Part shown: piece by piece, positions 51,153-61,116 of the stretch
Numbering within the stretch: position 1 is the first letter of the stretch
Layout: every line of letters begins with the position of its first letter
NCBI GenBank assembly: GCA_023382935.1
Contig: JAHDXL010000002.1
Span: 448,692-512,691 of the forward strand
Direction: 5' to 3'
Source: Phycisphaerales bacterium
Lineage (GTDB): Bacteria > Planctomycetota > Phycisphaerae > Phycisphaerales > UBA1924
DNA length: 64,000 nt
Notes under the pieces: model-generated
Told to the model about the DNA's origin: nothing
What the model saw: the letters and a program-made list of their open reading frames with translations, nothing else
The model's database searches: none
Program-made: the position numbers and the translations under genes

Positions 51153-52232
51153 ATGGGAAAGAGTCGCCAGGGCGGGTTGACGTATGCCGATGCGGGGGTG
51201 GACATTGAAGCAGGGGATCGGTTCGCCGAGTCGATCGGCTCGCTGCTGCGTCGAACGCACGGCCAACGGGTCATTCCCAATCCTGGCGGCTTTGCGGGGC
51301 TCTACCGGCTGGACTACAACGAGGAACTTTTCCGGCACAATTTCCGCGAGCCGGTGCTCCTGGGCTGCACCGACGGCGTGGGCACCAAGGTGCACCTGGC
51401 CAAGGACATGAAGAAGTACGACACGGTCGGAATCGACCTGGTCGCGATGAGCGTCAACGACCTGATCGTGCAGGGGGGCGAGCCGCTGTTCTTTCTCGAT
51501 TACGTCGCGGTGCACAAGGTGGAGCAGGAGATGCTGTACTCGATCCTCGTTGGCATCAGCCGCGGATGCGAGATGGCGCGCTGCGCCCTGCTGGGCGGCG
51601 AAACGGCGGAGATGAATGACCTGTACCAGCCGGGCGACTTTGACCTGGCCGGCTTTGCGGTGGGCGTGGTCGAGTTGCAACGGGCCAGCGATCCGACGCG
51701 GGTCGAGCCGGGCGACGTGGTGCTGGGCCTGGCTTCGAGTGGGGTGCATTCCAACGGCTACTCTCTGGTGCGCAAGATCGTCAAGAAGGCCAAACTCAAA
51801 CTCGAAAAGGTGTACCCGGAACTGGACGAGCATCGCACACTGGGCGAGGTGCTGCTCGAGCCGACGCGGATCTATGTTGACCCGGTCGTGCGCGTGCAGC
51901 GGGGGTATCGGGTCAAGAAGGTCATCACCGGCATGGCCCACATCACCGGGGGAGGCATCGAGGGCAATCTGTGCCGGGCACTGCACGACAAGGTGGACGC
52001 GGTGGTGGAAACCGGTTCGTGGCCGAGGCCTCGTGTGTTTTCGTTCCTGCAGGAAAGGGGCGGGGTTGCAGAAGAAGAGATGTGGCGGGTTTTCAACATG
52101 GGGATCGGCTACTGCCTGATCGTGAGGCCGACGTTTGCCGAGTCGGTGGAGCGCAAACTGTCCCGCATGGGCGAGACGGTGAGCGTGATCGGCAAGGTGG
52201 TCAGAGGCAGGGGGAATGTGAGGCTCGTGTGA
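51153..52232 (+). CDS. purM: Phosphoribosylformylglycinamidine cyclo-ligase
   Basis: 359 residues. AIR synthetase of purine synthesis. Blocks: LTYADAGVDIEAGDRFAESI, LLGCTDGVGTKVHLAKDM, VGIDLVAMSVNDLIVQGGEPLFFLDYVA, ALLGGETAEMNDLYQPGDFDLAGFAVGVVE, LASSGVHSNGYSLVRKI and HITGGGIEGNLCRAL. The start ATG 51153 is at the conserved beginning. The gap after it (52233-52360) is convergent with the MATE gene and contains several inverted repeats, such as GTGCCG/CGGCAC. Confidence 0.97.
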   Translation: MGKSRQGGLTYADAGVDIEAGDRFAESIGSLLRRTHGQRVIPNPGGFAGLYRLDYNEELFRHNFREPVLLGCTDGVGTKVHLAKDMKKYDTVGIDLVAMSVNDLIVQGGEPLFFLDYVAVHKVEQEMLYSILVGISRGCEMARCALLGGETAEMNDLYQPGDFDLAGFAVGVVELQRASDPTRVEPGDVVLGLASSGVHSNGYSLVRKIVKKAKLKLEKVYPELDEHRTLGEVLLEPTRIYVDPVVRVQRGYRVKKVITGMAHITGGGIEGNLCRALHDKVDAVVETGSWPRPRVFSFLQERGGVAEEEMWRVFNMGIGYCLIVRPTFAESVERKLSRMGETVSVIGKVVRGRGNVRLV

Positions 52233-52360
52233 CGCGGCGCAGTTGGTGCCGTGTCAGCGATGCCGGTCGTGCAACGTTGCCGTGGCAGCGGCACGGCGCA
52301 GAAGTGGCCGGCACGATCTCGGTGCGTGATCGCCGAGAGCCGGTCTTGCATGACCAGTTC

Positions 52361-53944
52361 TTACACCCTGATGCGCATCCACCCGCCGTGGAAGTAACGG
52401 GCGCTGAAAAAGACGGCCCGGAGGACGATTTCGCCACACAGGCCCATCCACAAGCCCGTCAGGCCCAGATCCCACGGGCTGGGGTTGTGGAGGAGGGTGA
52501 TGGCCTCACCGGTGCTCGTGCGGAAGACCAGGTCGGCGCCGGAAATGAAGAAGGCCAGGGGCAGTCGGATCGCGTAGGTCGTGATCCAGGTAATCACCAT
52601 GACGACCGTCACGTCGCCGGCGCCGCGCAGGGCCGATCGGAAGACGATCGCCAGCGCGAATGGAATCTGCACCAGAGCGCACACGCGGAGCAGCGCGGGA
52701 ACCTGCTCGACGTGAGCGGGTTGCCCGGAGATGACTTCGACGATCTGCACGGGCACGAGGAAGAAGGCCGCGCTGAAGCAGGCCATGATCGCGACGGCGA
52801 CGAGGTTGCATCGCCAGACGGCGATCTTGGCCAGTCGATCGCTTCCGGCGCCGAGGTACTGTCCGGCCAGCGTCGCGGCGGCGGTGCCCATGGCAAAGCC
52901 GGGGAGGAAACTGAAAGCCTCGATGCGGATGGCGATGACGTGCACGCCGAGCAGTTCCTTCGAGCCGGTGGAGGCAAGAGAGAGGCTGCCGACCAGGATA
53001 ATGACGACGAAGTTGCCCACCCACATGCCGAAGGTTTCGAGGAAGTTGGGTAGACCCAGGCGAATGAGCCGCTTCATGGTGTGCCAGTGGGGGTGGAGAC
53101 GCTTGCGGCGCAGGCGGATTCCCCATGTGCCGTTGACAGCCATCATGAGCACCATAATGGAAGCAGCCAGGTCGCCGACGACGGTTCCTGCGGCGATGCC
53201 GATGACGCCGTAGTGAAATGGGAATGGGTTGCCGATGATGGGCAGTTCGACGCCGGAGAGCATCCAACTGACGAACATGTTGACGACGTTGCGCCAGATC
53301 ATGGCCCAGAGGGGGCGAATGGAGTCTCCCGCGCCGCGGGCGCAGGCGATGAGGCAGAACAGCATGGAAGCGGCCGGCACGCCGCAGGCGATGATGAAGA
53401 TGTACTGGTCAAAGGCCTTCTCGGCGTGGGGCGAGAGACTGAGCAGGCGGGCGGCCGGGTCGGCCAGCAGCGCGATGAGGATGCCGGTAAGAATGCCCGA
53501 GACCCAGGAGAGAAGCACAACCTGCCCGAGCACCGTGTTGGCAACGGCCAGGCGTCCGCGACCGATGGCCCGGCTGATGAGCGCGGTGGCTCCCACACCG
53601 ATGGCCATGATGATCAGCCCGATGAACCACATGATGTAACTGGCGGCGCCGATGGCGGTGGTCTCGGCCTCGCCGAGGCGTGCCGCCAGGGCGGTGTCGG
53701 TCAGCCCGACGAACGAGTTGAGGAACGATTCGACCATGACGGGCCAGGAGAGTGCCCAGATGGCGCCGTTGATGGTCAGGCCTGCCAGGCGTCCGGTGGT
53801 CAGACGCCCATCGGGGGTGAGCGTGGACCGCTTTTCTCGCACACGCCGCGAGCCGACGCCGACCTCTTCGGAAGGGTCGATGGCCTCCGGGTCGATCGGC
53901 GGGCGCAGCGGGGCCGGTCGTTTGAGCAGATCTTCTGGTTTCAT
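52361..53944 (-). CDS. MATE-family multidrug/toxin efflux pump
   Basis: 527 residues from ATG 53944. About 70 hydrophilic residues come first, then twelve hydrophobic helices in two related halves: PVMVESFLNSFVGLTDTALAARLGEAETTAIGAASYI and, in the second half, LGLPNFLETFGMWVGNFVVIILVGSL with GFAMGTAAATLAGQYLGAG. These are typical of MATE exporters, which use Na+ or H+ gradients. Substrate unknown. The frame is open upstream into the MeaB gene, but that part is out of character. Confidence 0.93.
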   Translation of the reverse strand: MKPEDLLKRPAPLRPPIDPEAIDPSEEVGVGSRRVREKRSTLTPDGRLTTGRLAGLTINGAIWALSWPVMVESFLNSFVGLTDTALAARLGEAETTAIGAASYIMWFIGLIIMAIGVGATALISRAIGRGRLAVANTVLGQVVLLSWVSGILTGILIALLADPAARLLSLSPHAEKAFDQYIFIIACGVPAASMLFCLIACARGAGDSIRPLWAMIWRNVVNMFVSWMLSGVELPIIGNPFPFHYGVIGIAAGTVVGDLAASIMVLMMAVNGTWGIRLRRKRLHPHWHTMKRLIRLGLPNFLETFGMWVGNFVVIILVGSLSLASTGSKELLGVHVIAIRIEAFSFLPGFAMGTAAATLAGQYLGAGSDRLAKIAVWRCNLVAVAIMACFSAAFFLVPVQIVEVISGQPAHVEQVPALLRVCALVQIPFALAIVFRSALRGAGDVTVVMVITWITTYAIRLPLAFFISGADLVFRTSTGEAITLLHNPSPWDLGLTGLWMGLCGEIVLRAVFFSARYFHGGWMRIRV

Positions 53945-54008
53945 CACGACAGCAGGCCCAACGGCGCGGGCGCTTCCCCGGCGCAGAAGTGAATGGTAGC
54001 CTGCCCGG

Positions 54009-55166
54009 TCAGCCCAGCAGCCGATCCAGCAGTTCGGGCACGCCCTTGCCGTGGGTGGCCACGGTTTCGTGAATCGGGCGGCCGTCGGAGATGTCACGCA
54101 GGTCGCGGACCAGTTCGTTCTCGCCGGGGTGGTCGGCCTTGTTGCACACGAACACGTCGGCGATTTCGAGGATGCCGGCCTTGTCCATCTGCACGGCGTC
54201 GCCCATGCCCGGTGTGAGCACAACCACGGTCTGGTCCACGTGCTGGCGGATGCGCGTTTCGTTCTGTCCTGCACCCACGGTCTCAACGAAGACAGTCTGG
54301 AAGGCCTCGTCGCCCTCGTAGGCGCCGCCGATCAGCCCGAGCACCTGTTCCAGCCCGGCGTAGTCTTCGCCGGAGATGGCCAGACTGCGGTAGAACACGC
54401 GCTCGCCGAGGTTGTTGAAGTCGACGCGCAGGCGGTCACCGAGCAGGGCGCCGTTGGTGATCGGGCTCTTCGGGTCAAAGGCGACGACGGCGCAGCGCCC
54501 CAGCGACGGGTCGTCGGGCGCGCGACGCGAATACTCGCCGACGAGTTGAGCGACCAAGGTCGACTTCCCGGCGCCGGGTGATCCGGTGACGCCGATGACG
54601 CGCGTGGGCTTCATCACTCGAGCGCCCTTGATCGGCTTCTTGTCATGGACGAGCGAGATCCGACGCGCCAGTTCGGCCGTCGCGTGACGCAAGTCGCTGG
54701 CCGGCTCGGTGCGAGGCCGCACAGCCGACTTGACGGCCTCGACGATGTCGAGCAGCCCGGTGCCAGTGGTGAAGCAGCGTGCGATGCCCAGTTCCCTCAG
54801 GCGAGGAATGTCTTCCTGTGGAAGGATGCCGCCCATGTAGACTGGGATGTCGGGGCGACCGACGCGGTCAAGTGCCGCCACGAGGCGCGGGCCTAGGGCC
54901 AGGTGCGAGTTGGACATCATGCTGGCGGCGATGACGTCGCAGTCTTCGTCGCGGGCACTGATGGCCAGCGAGTCGGGCGTCTGCCACAGACCGGAGTAAA
55001 TGACGTGCACGCCCGAGTCGCGGAGGGCCCGTGCAATGACCTTGACCCCGCGGTCGTGCCCGTCGAGCCCCATCTTGCCGAGCAGGACGCGCGGGCGGTG
55101 GGGGAGCGTGGCGCAGCGGTCGAGTTTCTCGAACTGACTGGTCGCGACGGTGTGTATGTCCGGCAT
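54009..55166 (-). CDS. B12-binding domain fused to MeaB/ArgK-type G-protein chaperone
   Basis: 385 residues from ATG 55166. The first about 130 residues are a cobalamin-binding domain like that of methylmalonyl-CoA mutase: RPRVLLGKMGLDGHDRGVKVIARALRDSG (DxHxxG His ligand), SMMSNSHLALGPRLVAALD, VYMGGILPQEDIPRLRELGIARCFTTGT. The rest is a MeaB-type GTPase: IGVTGSPGAGKSTLVAQLV (P-loop), VVAFDPKSP, FVETVGAGQNE and FVCNKADHPGENE. This equals the first two domains of the fused isobutyryl-CoA mutase IcmF without its mutase domain. MeaB proteins load and protect B12 mutases. No mutase gene is in this window. Confidence 0.88.
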   Translation of the reverse strand: MPDIHTVATSQFEKLDRCATLPHRPRVLLGKMGLDGHDRGVKVIARALRDSGVHVIYSGLWQTPDSLAISARDEDCDVIAASMMSNSHLALGPRLVAALDRVGRPDIPVYMGGILPQEDIPRLRELGIARCFTTGTGLLDIVEAVKSAVRPRTEPASDLRHATAELARRISLVHDKKPIKGARVMKPTRVIGVTGSPGAGKSTLVAQLVGEYSRRAPDDPSLGRCAVVAFDPKSPITNGALLGDRLRVDFNNLGERVFYRSLAISGEDYAGLEQVLGLIGGAYEGDEAFQTVFVETVGAGQNETRIRQHVDQTVVVLTPGMGDAVQMDKAGILEIADVFVCNKADHPGENELVRDLRDISDGRPIHETVATHGKGVPELLDRLLG

Positions 55167-55221
55167 GATTAGTCCCTGCGAGAGCCCTCCCAAGCCCTCG
55201 GGCAAGGATATGCGCGTCCCG

Positions 55222-55836
55222 TCACCCGGCTGCCGCGGACCCACCACCTCCCCCTGTGAATGAGGGTTGGGGTGGGGAGGCCACTGCTCTGGCGGCCTCC
55301 GGGGGAACGGACACGCCCAACTCGCCGGCAATTTTGGCGATCATCTCAAGCGCCGACACTCGGGCCGACATGTGGCTGCGACGCATCCAACCTTTCCACA
55401 TGAAAGGCAGCGGGAGCACGCAGAGCGGGATGTACCACGCATAGGTGAACCACTCGAACGAGCCGGTCTGGAAGAAGTCGATCTGCGTCAGGCGGTGGTA
55501 CCAGTCGAACCACATGCGCAGCAGCGAATCGGTGAGCGGCGCACCCGGCCAGACCGTGAGCACCAGCAGGACGGCGTAGATGCTCGGAAGACGCCGTCGC
55601 AGACGCACATCAAACTTCAATCGGACGCCAGCGTCGAGTGTCCCGGCATGGGCGAACAGGTCGGAATCGAAAGGTGTGCCCCAGGCGTCGGTCTGGAAGA
55701 GGGCGCCGGGCGGACGGGCCCGGAAGCCGGGCAGTCGCCCGCGGCGTGAGGCCGTATCGAGCCGCGCGATGACCTCATCGGGCGACATGGGTACGTCGAG
55801 GAGGGGGAGCGGATTCTCGGTCGTGGGGGGGGTCAT
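55222..55836 (-). CDS. Small membrane protein of unknown function
   Basis: 204 residues from ATG 55836. A soluble N-terminal part (LPLLDVPMSPDEVIARLDTASRRGRLPGFRAR) is followed by two likely membrane helices (IYAVLLVLTVWPGAPL, FEWFTYAWYIPLCVLPLPFMW) and a short C-terminal region. The second codon begins a C8 run, so slippage right after the start codon would silence it. No family recognised. Confidence 0.65.
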   Translation of the reverse strand: MTPPTTENPLPLLDVPMSPDEVIARLDTASRRGRLPGFRARPPGALFQTDAWGTPFDSDLFAHAGTLDAGVRLKFDVRLRRRLPSIYAVLLVLTVWPGAPLTDSLLRMWFDWYHRLTQIDFFQTGSFEWFTYAWYIPLCVLPLPFMWKGWMRRSHMSARVSALEMIAKIAGELGVSVPPEAARAVASPPQPSFTGGGGGSAAAG

Positions 55837-55877
55837 GGGTGCCGGGGAAAGTGTAGTGGCGGCCAGCATAGATCGGC

Positions 55878-56357
55878 ATGGCCTGTGCAGCACAAGAGCC
55901 GGACATGAGTTCCGGGCTTCCAGACACTCCGGCGTTGCGTCTGGTCGGCGCTGCGCGTGGCGAAACGGCAACATCGTTGCCGGGCGTCAGCGCCGCCACG
56001 CCCCTTGAAGCGGGCGATACCCGCTGGGTCTTCGCGGTGCGTGTGGCGGCGGCGATCGAGGGAGAGAGGGCCGCCGTCCTCACGCCCGGGAAGAGGGAGA
56101 AACTTCTCAGGCTGGCGAGAATGCTTGGACTGCGTGACTTTGACGCGGCCCTGATCATCGCCATCGTGCAGGACAGCGCCCGCTGCGGGCTGTCTCCGCT
56201 GGGGCAGACGACGGCCGAGCGGGTTGCGATGGTCCGTCTGCCGCACACGGCCGCCGCAGAGCGGGACGAGCCGTGGCGGTGGTTCATCCGCTCCGCCTGG
56301 GTGAGCGCCCTTGGGGCGCTGGGGGCCGTGTTTCTGGTGCGGCTATTCGGCGGATGA
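55878..56357 (+). CDS. Hypothetical protein with C-terminal membrane helix
   Basis: 159 residues from ATG 55878; ATG 55905 is an alternative. The middle (LTPGKREKLLRLARMLGLRDFDAALIIAIVQDSARCG) is helical and may recall a TerB-like or EF-like helical bundle, without a firm match. One membrane helix near the end (SAWVSALGALGAVFLVRLF). Divergent from the gene at 55222. Confidence 0.55.
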   Translation: MACAAQEPDMSSGLPDTPALRLVGAARGETATSLPGVSAATPLEAGDTRWVFAVRVAAAIEGERAAVLTPGKREKLLRLARMLGLRDFDAALIIAIVQDSARCGLSPLGQTTAERVAMVRLPHTAAAERDEPWRWFIRSAWVSALGALGAVFLVRLFGG

Positions 56358-56415
56358 GAGGAACGGACCCGACAGGAGGCTCCCGGCGTGATACGCTGAG
56401 CCGGGAGGTCTGCCG

Positions 56416-58029
56416 ATGCTCACGACCGGGCTGCTCGCTTCCGCGTGCATAAGTTTGGCCGCTGCTTCTCCATCGCCGCAATCGGCGGGCAACGAATGGT
56501 GGCGCACGGCGGTGTTCTACGAGATCTTCGTGCGGTCGTTCGCCGACTCGACCGAGGGCCCGCTGGCTGACGACGGCGTGGGCGACCTGCGCGGCATCAT
56601 CGAGCGGCTGGATTATCTCAACGACGGCAACCCCATGACCCACGACGACCTGGGCGTCACCGGCATCTGGCTGATGCCCATCTGCCAGTCGCCCAGTTAC
56701 CACGGTTACGACGTGGTGGACTATCGCGCCGTCGATGAGGAATACGGTACCAACGAGGACTTCAAGGCCTTTGTTGCCGCCTGCCACCAGCGCGGCATCC
56801 GCGTCATCGTCGACATGGTGATGAACCATGTGGGGATCGATCACCCGTGGTTTCGGGAGGCCATCGGTCCGGACAGCGACAAGCGAGACTGGTTCGTGTG
56901 GCGTGACGAGCCGCTGACCGGCGAAGGAGGGCCGAATCATCCGGTGTGGCACGACCGGGTGAAGGACCGGACCGGGCAGTTTTACTACGGGTTCTTCTGG
57001 CATGGCATGCCGGACGTAAACCTGCGCTCGCAGGCGGCCACGGCGGCGATGCACGAGGAATGCCGTTTCTGGGTCACGGAGATGGGGGCCGACGGGTTGC
57101 GGCTCGACGCGGTCAAGCACCTGATCGAGGACGGCGTGCAGTTTGAGAACACGCCGGAGACCATCGCGTGGCTGCGCGAGTTTAGTGGAGCCATGCACCA
57201 GGCGCGGCCGGACGTTTTTCTCGTCGGTGAGGTGTGGGATGACACTGAGGTGGTCGCCAGGTACGTGCAGAACGGCATCGACTCGGCGTTCGAATTCTCG
57301 ACGTGCTCTGCCATTGAAAGAGGCATCAACGCGGGCGAGGCGGAAACCATTGGGCGAGCACTCGAACGGTCGTGGAACAATCTGGGGGCGGCTGCCTCAA
57401 CCATGATCGGCAATCACGACATGGATCGCGTAATGAGTCGACTCGGCGGCAGCCGCGAGAAGGCCGCGTGTGCCGCGACGATTCAGTTGACCGCCCCGGG
57501 CGTGCCGTTCATCTACTACGGCGAAGAAATCGGGATGGTGGGCGTGAAGCCGGACCCGGACCTGCGCACGCCCATGCAGTGGACCGGCGATGCCGAGCGG
57601 GCTGGCTTTACGACCGGCAGCCCGTGGAGCGAGGTGCATCCGTCGGTCAATCAGGTCAACGTAGATCGGCAGCGGAAGCAGCCGGGTTCGTTGTTGTCAC
57701 TTTATCGGAGGCTGATCCGGCTGCGGCAGACCCGGCCGGCGCTGCACGCGGGAGACTTCACGCTGCTTGACGCGGGCGATGATCGCGTGCTGGCATTCGT
57801 GCGCTCGCACGAGGATGATCGGCTGCTGGTGGTGGTCAACGTGTCAGGTGACACGCTGATCGAGCAGTGGGGGCTCGACGCCGGGGCGCTGGGCGTCAGG
57901 CCGGGGTCGGCCTTGAAGGAGATGCTGCACGGCATGAGGGTGTACACGCCCAGGCGTGAGGGCGACGCGCGGTGGCGGGCGCTCGGAATGCTCGATCGGT
58001 ACACGGGATACGTGGTGAAACTTCCGTGA
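56416..58029 (+). CDS. Exported GH13 alpha-amylase-family enzyme
   Basis: 537 residues with a signal peptide ([19 protein letters not shown]). GH13 conserved regions: [14 protein letters not shown] (I), [14 protein letters not shown] with nucleophile Asp231 (II), [11 protein letters not shown] with acid/base Glu272 (III) and MIGNHDMDR with Asp335 (IV). [11 protein letters not shown] at the start and [30 protein letters not shown] resemble oligosaccharide-active members such as cyclomaltodextrinase or alpha-glucosidase-like amylases. It probably works outside the cytoplasmic membrane with the other two glycosidases of this block. Confidence 0.94.
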   Translation: MLTTGLLASACISLAAASPSPQSAGNEWWRTAVFYEIFVRSFADSTEGPLADDGVGDLRGIIERLDYLNDGNPMTHDDLGVTGIWLMPICQSPSYHGYDVVDYRAVDEEYGTNEDFKAFVAACHQRGIRVIVDMVMNHVGIDHPWFREAIGPDSDKRDWFVWRDEPLTGEGGPNHPVWHDRVKDRTGQFYYGFFWHGMPDVNLRSQAATAAMHEECRFWVTEMGADGLRLDAVKHLIEDGVQFENTPETIAWLREFSGAMHQARPDVFLVGEVWDDTEVVARYVQNGIDSAFEFSTCSAIERGINAGEAETIGRALERSWNNLGAAASTMIGNHDMDRVMSRLGGSREKAACAATIQLTAPGVPFIYYGEEIGMVGVKPDPDLRTPMQWTGDAERAGFTTGSPWSEVHPSVNQVNVDRQRKQPGSLLSLYRRLIRLRQTRPALHAGDFTLLDAGDDRVLAFVRSHEDDRLLVVVNVSGDTLIEQWGLDAGALGVRPGSALKEMLHGMRVYTPRREGDARWRALGMLDRYTGYVVKLP

Positions 58030-58051
58030 TCTTCCGGACCCACCGCTTTGA

Positions 58052-58146
58052 GGTGCCCGCGACTTCATTTTCGAGGCTGCTGCTTGATCCGCTGGCAACT
58101 GGAAGTCCTGCTCCAACGACGTCGGAGGACCGACCTTGCCGACACG
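58052..58146 (+). repeat. Interspersed two-hairpin repeat, copy D
   Basis: The most diverged of the four. The right core GTCGG-AGGA-CCGAC is intact. The ends GTGCCCGCGAC and TTGCCGACAC are partly inverted. It lies between two convergent GH13 genes. Confidence 0.65.
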
Positions 58147-58181
58147 GCATCCGGCCGGCGTGGGGGCTGACTCGACGGACC

Positions 58182-60932
58182 TCAAGGGCAACCGGCACTG
58201 AACGCCGCCAGGTAGGCCGACACGTCGAAGAAGTTGAACACCCCATCGCCGGTAAGGTCGGCCGACGGATCCTGCGTGCTGAAGTCGGCGAGGAAGTCGG
58301 CCGCGTCAAAGAAGTCGAGCGAGCCGAACGGAGGTACGCGATCGGCCAGACACACAACCTGGCCGAACTGGAACGGCACGTTGCGCACCGTCGCGCGACC
58401 CGAGTGCTCGAAAGCGACGATCGTCAGCGTGTGTGCGCCGTTCGTCAGCGGCGTGTCGAAGGCGCGTCGCCATTCCAGCCGATCCCAGCGCGAAGCGGCG
58501 TTGCCAGCACCAACCAGGCTGACCGGATTCACCCCCGGCGCCAGGTCGAGGAATGTGTGCACTGCGGTGACGGTGCGGTCGGGATTGATGATGCGGAACT
58601 CGAAGTTGGGGTTCTCGATCGGTTGCTCCAGCCCGGGCACGTCCAGTTCGGCGTCTAGGCGGTCGATGTAGACGACACTGCGCCACTCATTGAACATCGG
58701 GCTGGTCAGCGACGGTCGATGCCGGAATGCAATGACCGAGACGTAATGGAAGCCATCGGCCAGCGTCGTCGCGTCGATCTGCTGCGAGTACACGCCCGTG
58801 GTGCCAGCCGAGTCGTAGGTGGGTTGGCGGATGGTGACAAACTGCTCGTATCCGCCCACGACCGGCACGTTCAGCCCGAAGTCCACGGCTCCGTTGCCGT
58901 TGAAGTCCTGCGTGCCCTGGTCGATCTTGAACAGCGCGTTGTCATCGGTGTTGGGATCCTGCGCGTCGGCCTGCTGGGTGTTGAGCGTGATGCGGAACGA
59001 ATCGGCCGAGATGACCGGGATGGAGTTGAGGCGGCGGAAGAAGGCCGGGAAGTTGGTGGGGTCGGCGTTGATGGCGCCCGATTGGTTGGTCAGGAACAGC
59101 GACCCCTGGGGCAGAGCCTCGGAGTATATGACATAGCCTTTGGCGTGCTCGACGCCAGCAGGCGAGACGTTGCGGGGCACCTGGAGCGTGACCGCCCCCC
59201 CGGGGCCGACGGTGATGACCTCGGGAATCTGATTGAAAGGGTCGATGGTCGCGTCGGCGGCGTTGCCGGTCTGCTCGTGCAGACGGGTGCCCTGGGCGTA
59301 CTGAGTCACGACGTTGATGGTGTCGATGCCCGCGTCGTAGCGGTCGTTGACGCCAACGAGGCAGTTGGCATACCCGTTGGCCGCGCGCTGGAACACGAGC
59401 ACGTCGGCGATGCTGGAGTTGAGTTGGAAGTACTGACCCCAGGCCAGTTGGTTGTGCAGCCTGACCAGTGTGGTGATGGTGGGGTCGAGGGTGTTGGTGG
59501 CGGGGTTGAGTCCCAGGGCCAGCGGCACACCTTCGCGTGGGAAGAAGCCGCTGCTGCGCGAGACGCCGCGGGCATGGTGATAGACGATCGGGCGGCCCGG
59601 CCGCATGAGCATGTAGGCGTGCTGGGGATACCCCTGTTGGCGTGCGGTGGGCAGGGTGGGCGTCGAGGAGCCGTTGCCGGTAGAGCCGTTGTCGTGGCTG
59701 AAAACGTGGTTGACGCCAGCCGAGCCATTGGACAGCCCGTCGTCGGCAATGTCGAGGTGGGCGGTGTCGGCGTTGGAAAACAAGCCGCCCCACGAGCCGA
59801 AGCCGGCGGCATTGATGATCTCACGCAAGCGGGCGGCGCCCTGAATGTCGAGAGCATCGCGCGTCGCGAACGAGTCAAACCGCACGTAGTTGGCCAGCAT
59901 GTCGAAGTTACCCGTCACGTTCTCGCCGAAGGTGAACGGGTTGACGCGATTGCCGTTGGGGTCGAAGCGGGCCATGTGGACCGCTGCATCGAAGTAGGTG
60001 TCCCAGAACCAGGTGGGCACATGCTTGTGGGCGTCGAGGCGGAAGCCGTCAATGCGCCGCGTTTCGAGCATCCACTGGGCCCATCGCATGAGGTAGCCGG
60101 TGCTGTTGTCGGTGACGGCGTCGCCCGCGAGGGGCTGGGCGGTGTTGAATGGGTAGCGCGTGAAGTTGGTCGTGCCCGGATTGCGCGAGGTGCCGGGGTT
60201 GGAGATGCCTATTCCCGGCAGGTCGCGATCAGGATACAGCGCGGCATTGTTCGCGTCGGGCAGATTGTAGATCGTGCCGGAGGGAATGTTGAGCGGATTG
60301 CCGGCCGCGACGGGATTGCGGATGAACTGGTGGTTGCTTTCCTGGGCGATGTCGATCAGCGCGACCAGGTCGCCTTGTGTGAGGTTGTAGTTGGCCCCGC
60401 CGGGGTTCTCCGACTGCATGTACCCTCCGGCGTTGCCCGCGTGAAAATCTCCCCAGTTGTCCGTCGGCTGCTTGTCGCGAGGCGGACTCTCGCGCGGAAT
60501 CCAGAACCCGGGCCAGCCGCCCTGGGCTAGGAAAGCGTCGGACTCGGTGCGCGCGGAATTGTGATTGAAGATCCCGTCGATGTAGACCAGCGCGTTGGCA
60601 CGGTGCAGTTCGGCGACCATCGCGTCGAAAGACTGCTCGGTGCCATAGGTGGTGCGAGCGCGGTTGCTGCCCGTCGCATTGATCGGGGGCCTGCCAAGGT
60701 CAAAGCGATCGAACGGGTCGTATCCGGCGCTCTGGAAACTCGCCTTGGAAGGGGGCGGCAGCCAGACGGCGTTGTACCCGGCCAAGAACAGGTCGGGCGT
60801 GCGGCGCTCGATGTCGTCCCACTCACATTCGAACCACTGGAGCATGACCGGGTTGGTCTGGGCTTGGGCCAGCCCGGGCAGGGCGGAAACGACCAGCGAA
60901 GCGGCAATCGCAGAGGTGCGGAACATTGGCAT
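58182..60932 (-). CDS. Secreted GH13 alpha-amylase with dockerin-like C-terminus
   Basis: 916 residues from ATG 60932 (or 60926). Signal peptide MFRTSAIAASLVVSALPGLAQAQ. The catalytic part has VMLQWFECEWDDIERRTPDLFLAGYNAVWLPPPSKAS, VYIDGIFNHNSA (I), RIDGFRLDAHKHVP with the nucleophile Asp (II), FTFGENVTGNF with the likely acid/base Glu (III) and VFSHDNGS (IV). A long C-terminal portion of beta-sandwich character is followed by a dockerin-like tail (LDFFDAADFLADFST, ADLTGDGVFNFFDVSAYLAAFSAGCP). The first EF-like unit has lost its Asp-rich loop. Probably an endo-acting starch or glycogen enzyme at the cell surface or outside. Confidence 0.9.
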   Translation of the reverse strand: MPMFRTSAIAASLVVSALPGLAQAQTNPVMLQWFECEWDDIERRTPDLFLAGYNAVWLPPPSKASFQSAGYDPFDRFDLGRPPINATGSNRARTTYGTEQSFDAMVAELHRANALVYIDGIFNHNSARTESDAFLAQGGWPGFWIPRESPPRDKQPTDNWGDFHAGNAGGYMQSENPGGANYNLTQGDLVALIDIAQESNHQFIRNPVAAGNPLNIPSGTIYNLPDANNAALYPDRDLPGIGISNPGTSRNPGTTNFTRYPFNTAQPLAGDAVTDNSTGYLMRWAQWMLETRRIDGFRLDAHKHVPTWFWDTYFDAAVHMARFDPNGNRVNPFTFGENVTGNFDMLANYVRFDSFATRDALDIQGAARLREIINAAGFGSWGGLFSNADTAHLDIADDGLSNGSAGVNHVFSHDNGSTGNGSSTPTLPTARQQGYPQHAYMLMRPGRPIVYHHARGVSRSSGFFPREGVPLALGLNPATNTLDPTITTLVRLHNQLAWGQYFQLNSSIADVLVFQRAANGYANCLVGVNDRYDAGIDTINVVTQYAQGTRLHEQTGNAADATIDPFNQIPEVITVGPGGAVTLQVPRNVSPAGVEHAKGYVIYSEALPQGSLFLTNQSGAINADPTNFPAFFRRLNSIPVISADSFRITLNTQQADAQDPNTDDNALFKIDQGTQDFNGNGAVDFGLNVPVVGGYEQFVTIRQPTYDSAGTTGVYSQQIDATTLADGFHYVSVIAFRHRPSLTSPMFNEWRSVVYIDRLDAELDVPGLEQPIENPNFEFRIINPDRTVTAVHTFLDLAPGVNPVSLVGAGNAASRWDRLEWRRAFDTPLTNGAHTLTIVAFEHSGRATVRNVPFQFGQVVCLADRVPPFGSLDFFDAADFLADFSTQDPSADLTGDGVFNFFDVSAYLAAFSAGCP

Positions 60933-61116
60933 GGGCGATACATCCCCCTCCGGGCCCGGGATTCGGCCCGCGACCTACGGTCTCTTATAGTCCATCGCCC
61001 GACCCCGGCCAAGGGTTTCGTCTCCTCGCCGGTACGGGAAGATTCAGCGGCCCCGGCCCCGCCCGGCGGGACGTGGTCCCAGAACACGGACGCTGTTCGG
61101 CGTCGGGAGAGTCGCC

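Noticed and set aside
52233-52360. Fifth copy of the interspersed repeat after purM
   Set aside because: Inverted repeats and a GCAACGTTGC palindrome are present, but the order and the GTCSG-RRGA core of the element are missing.
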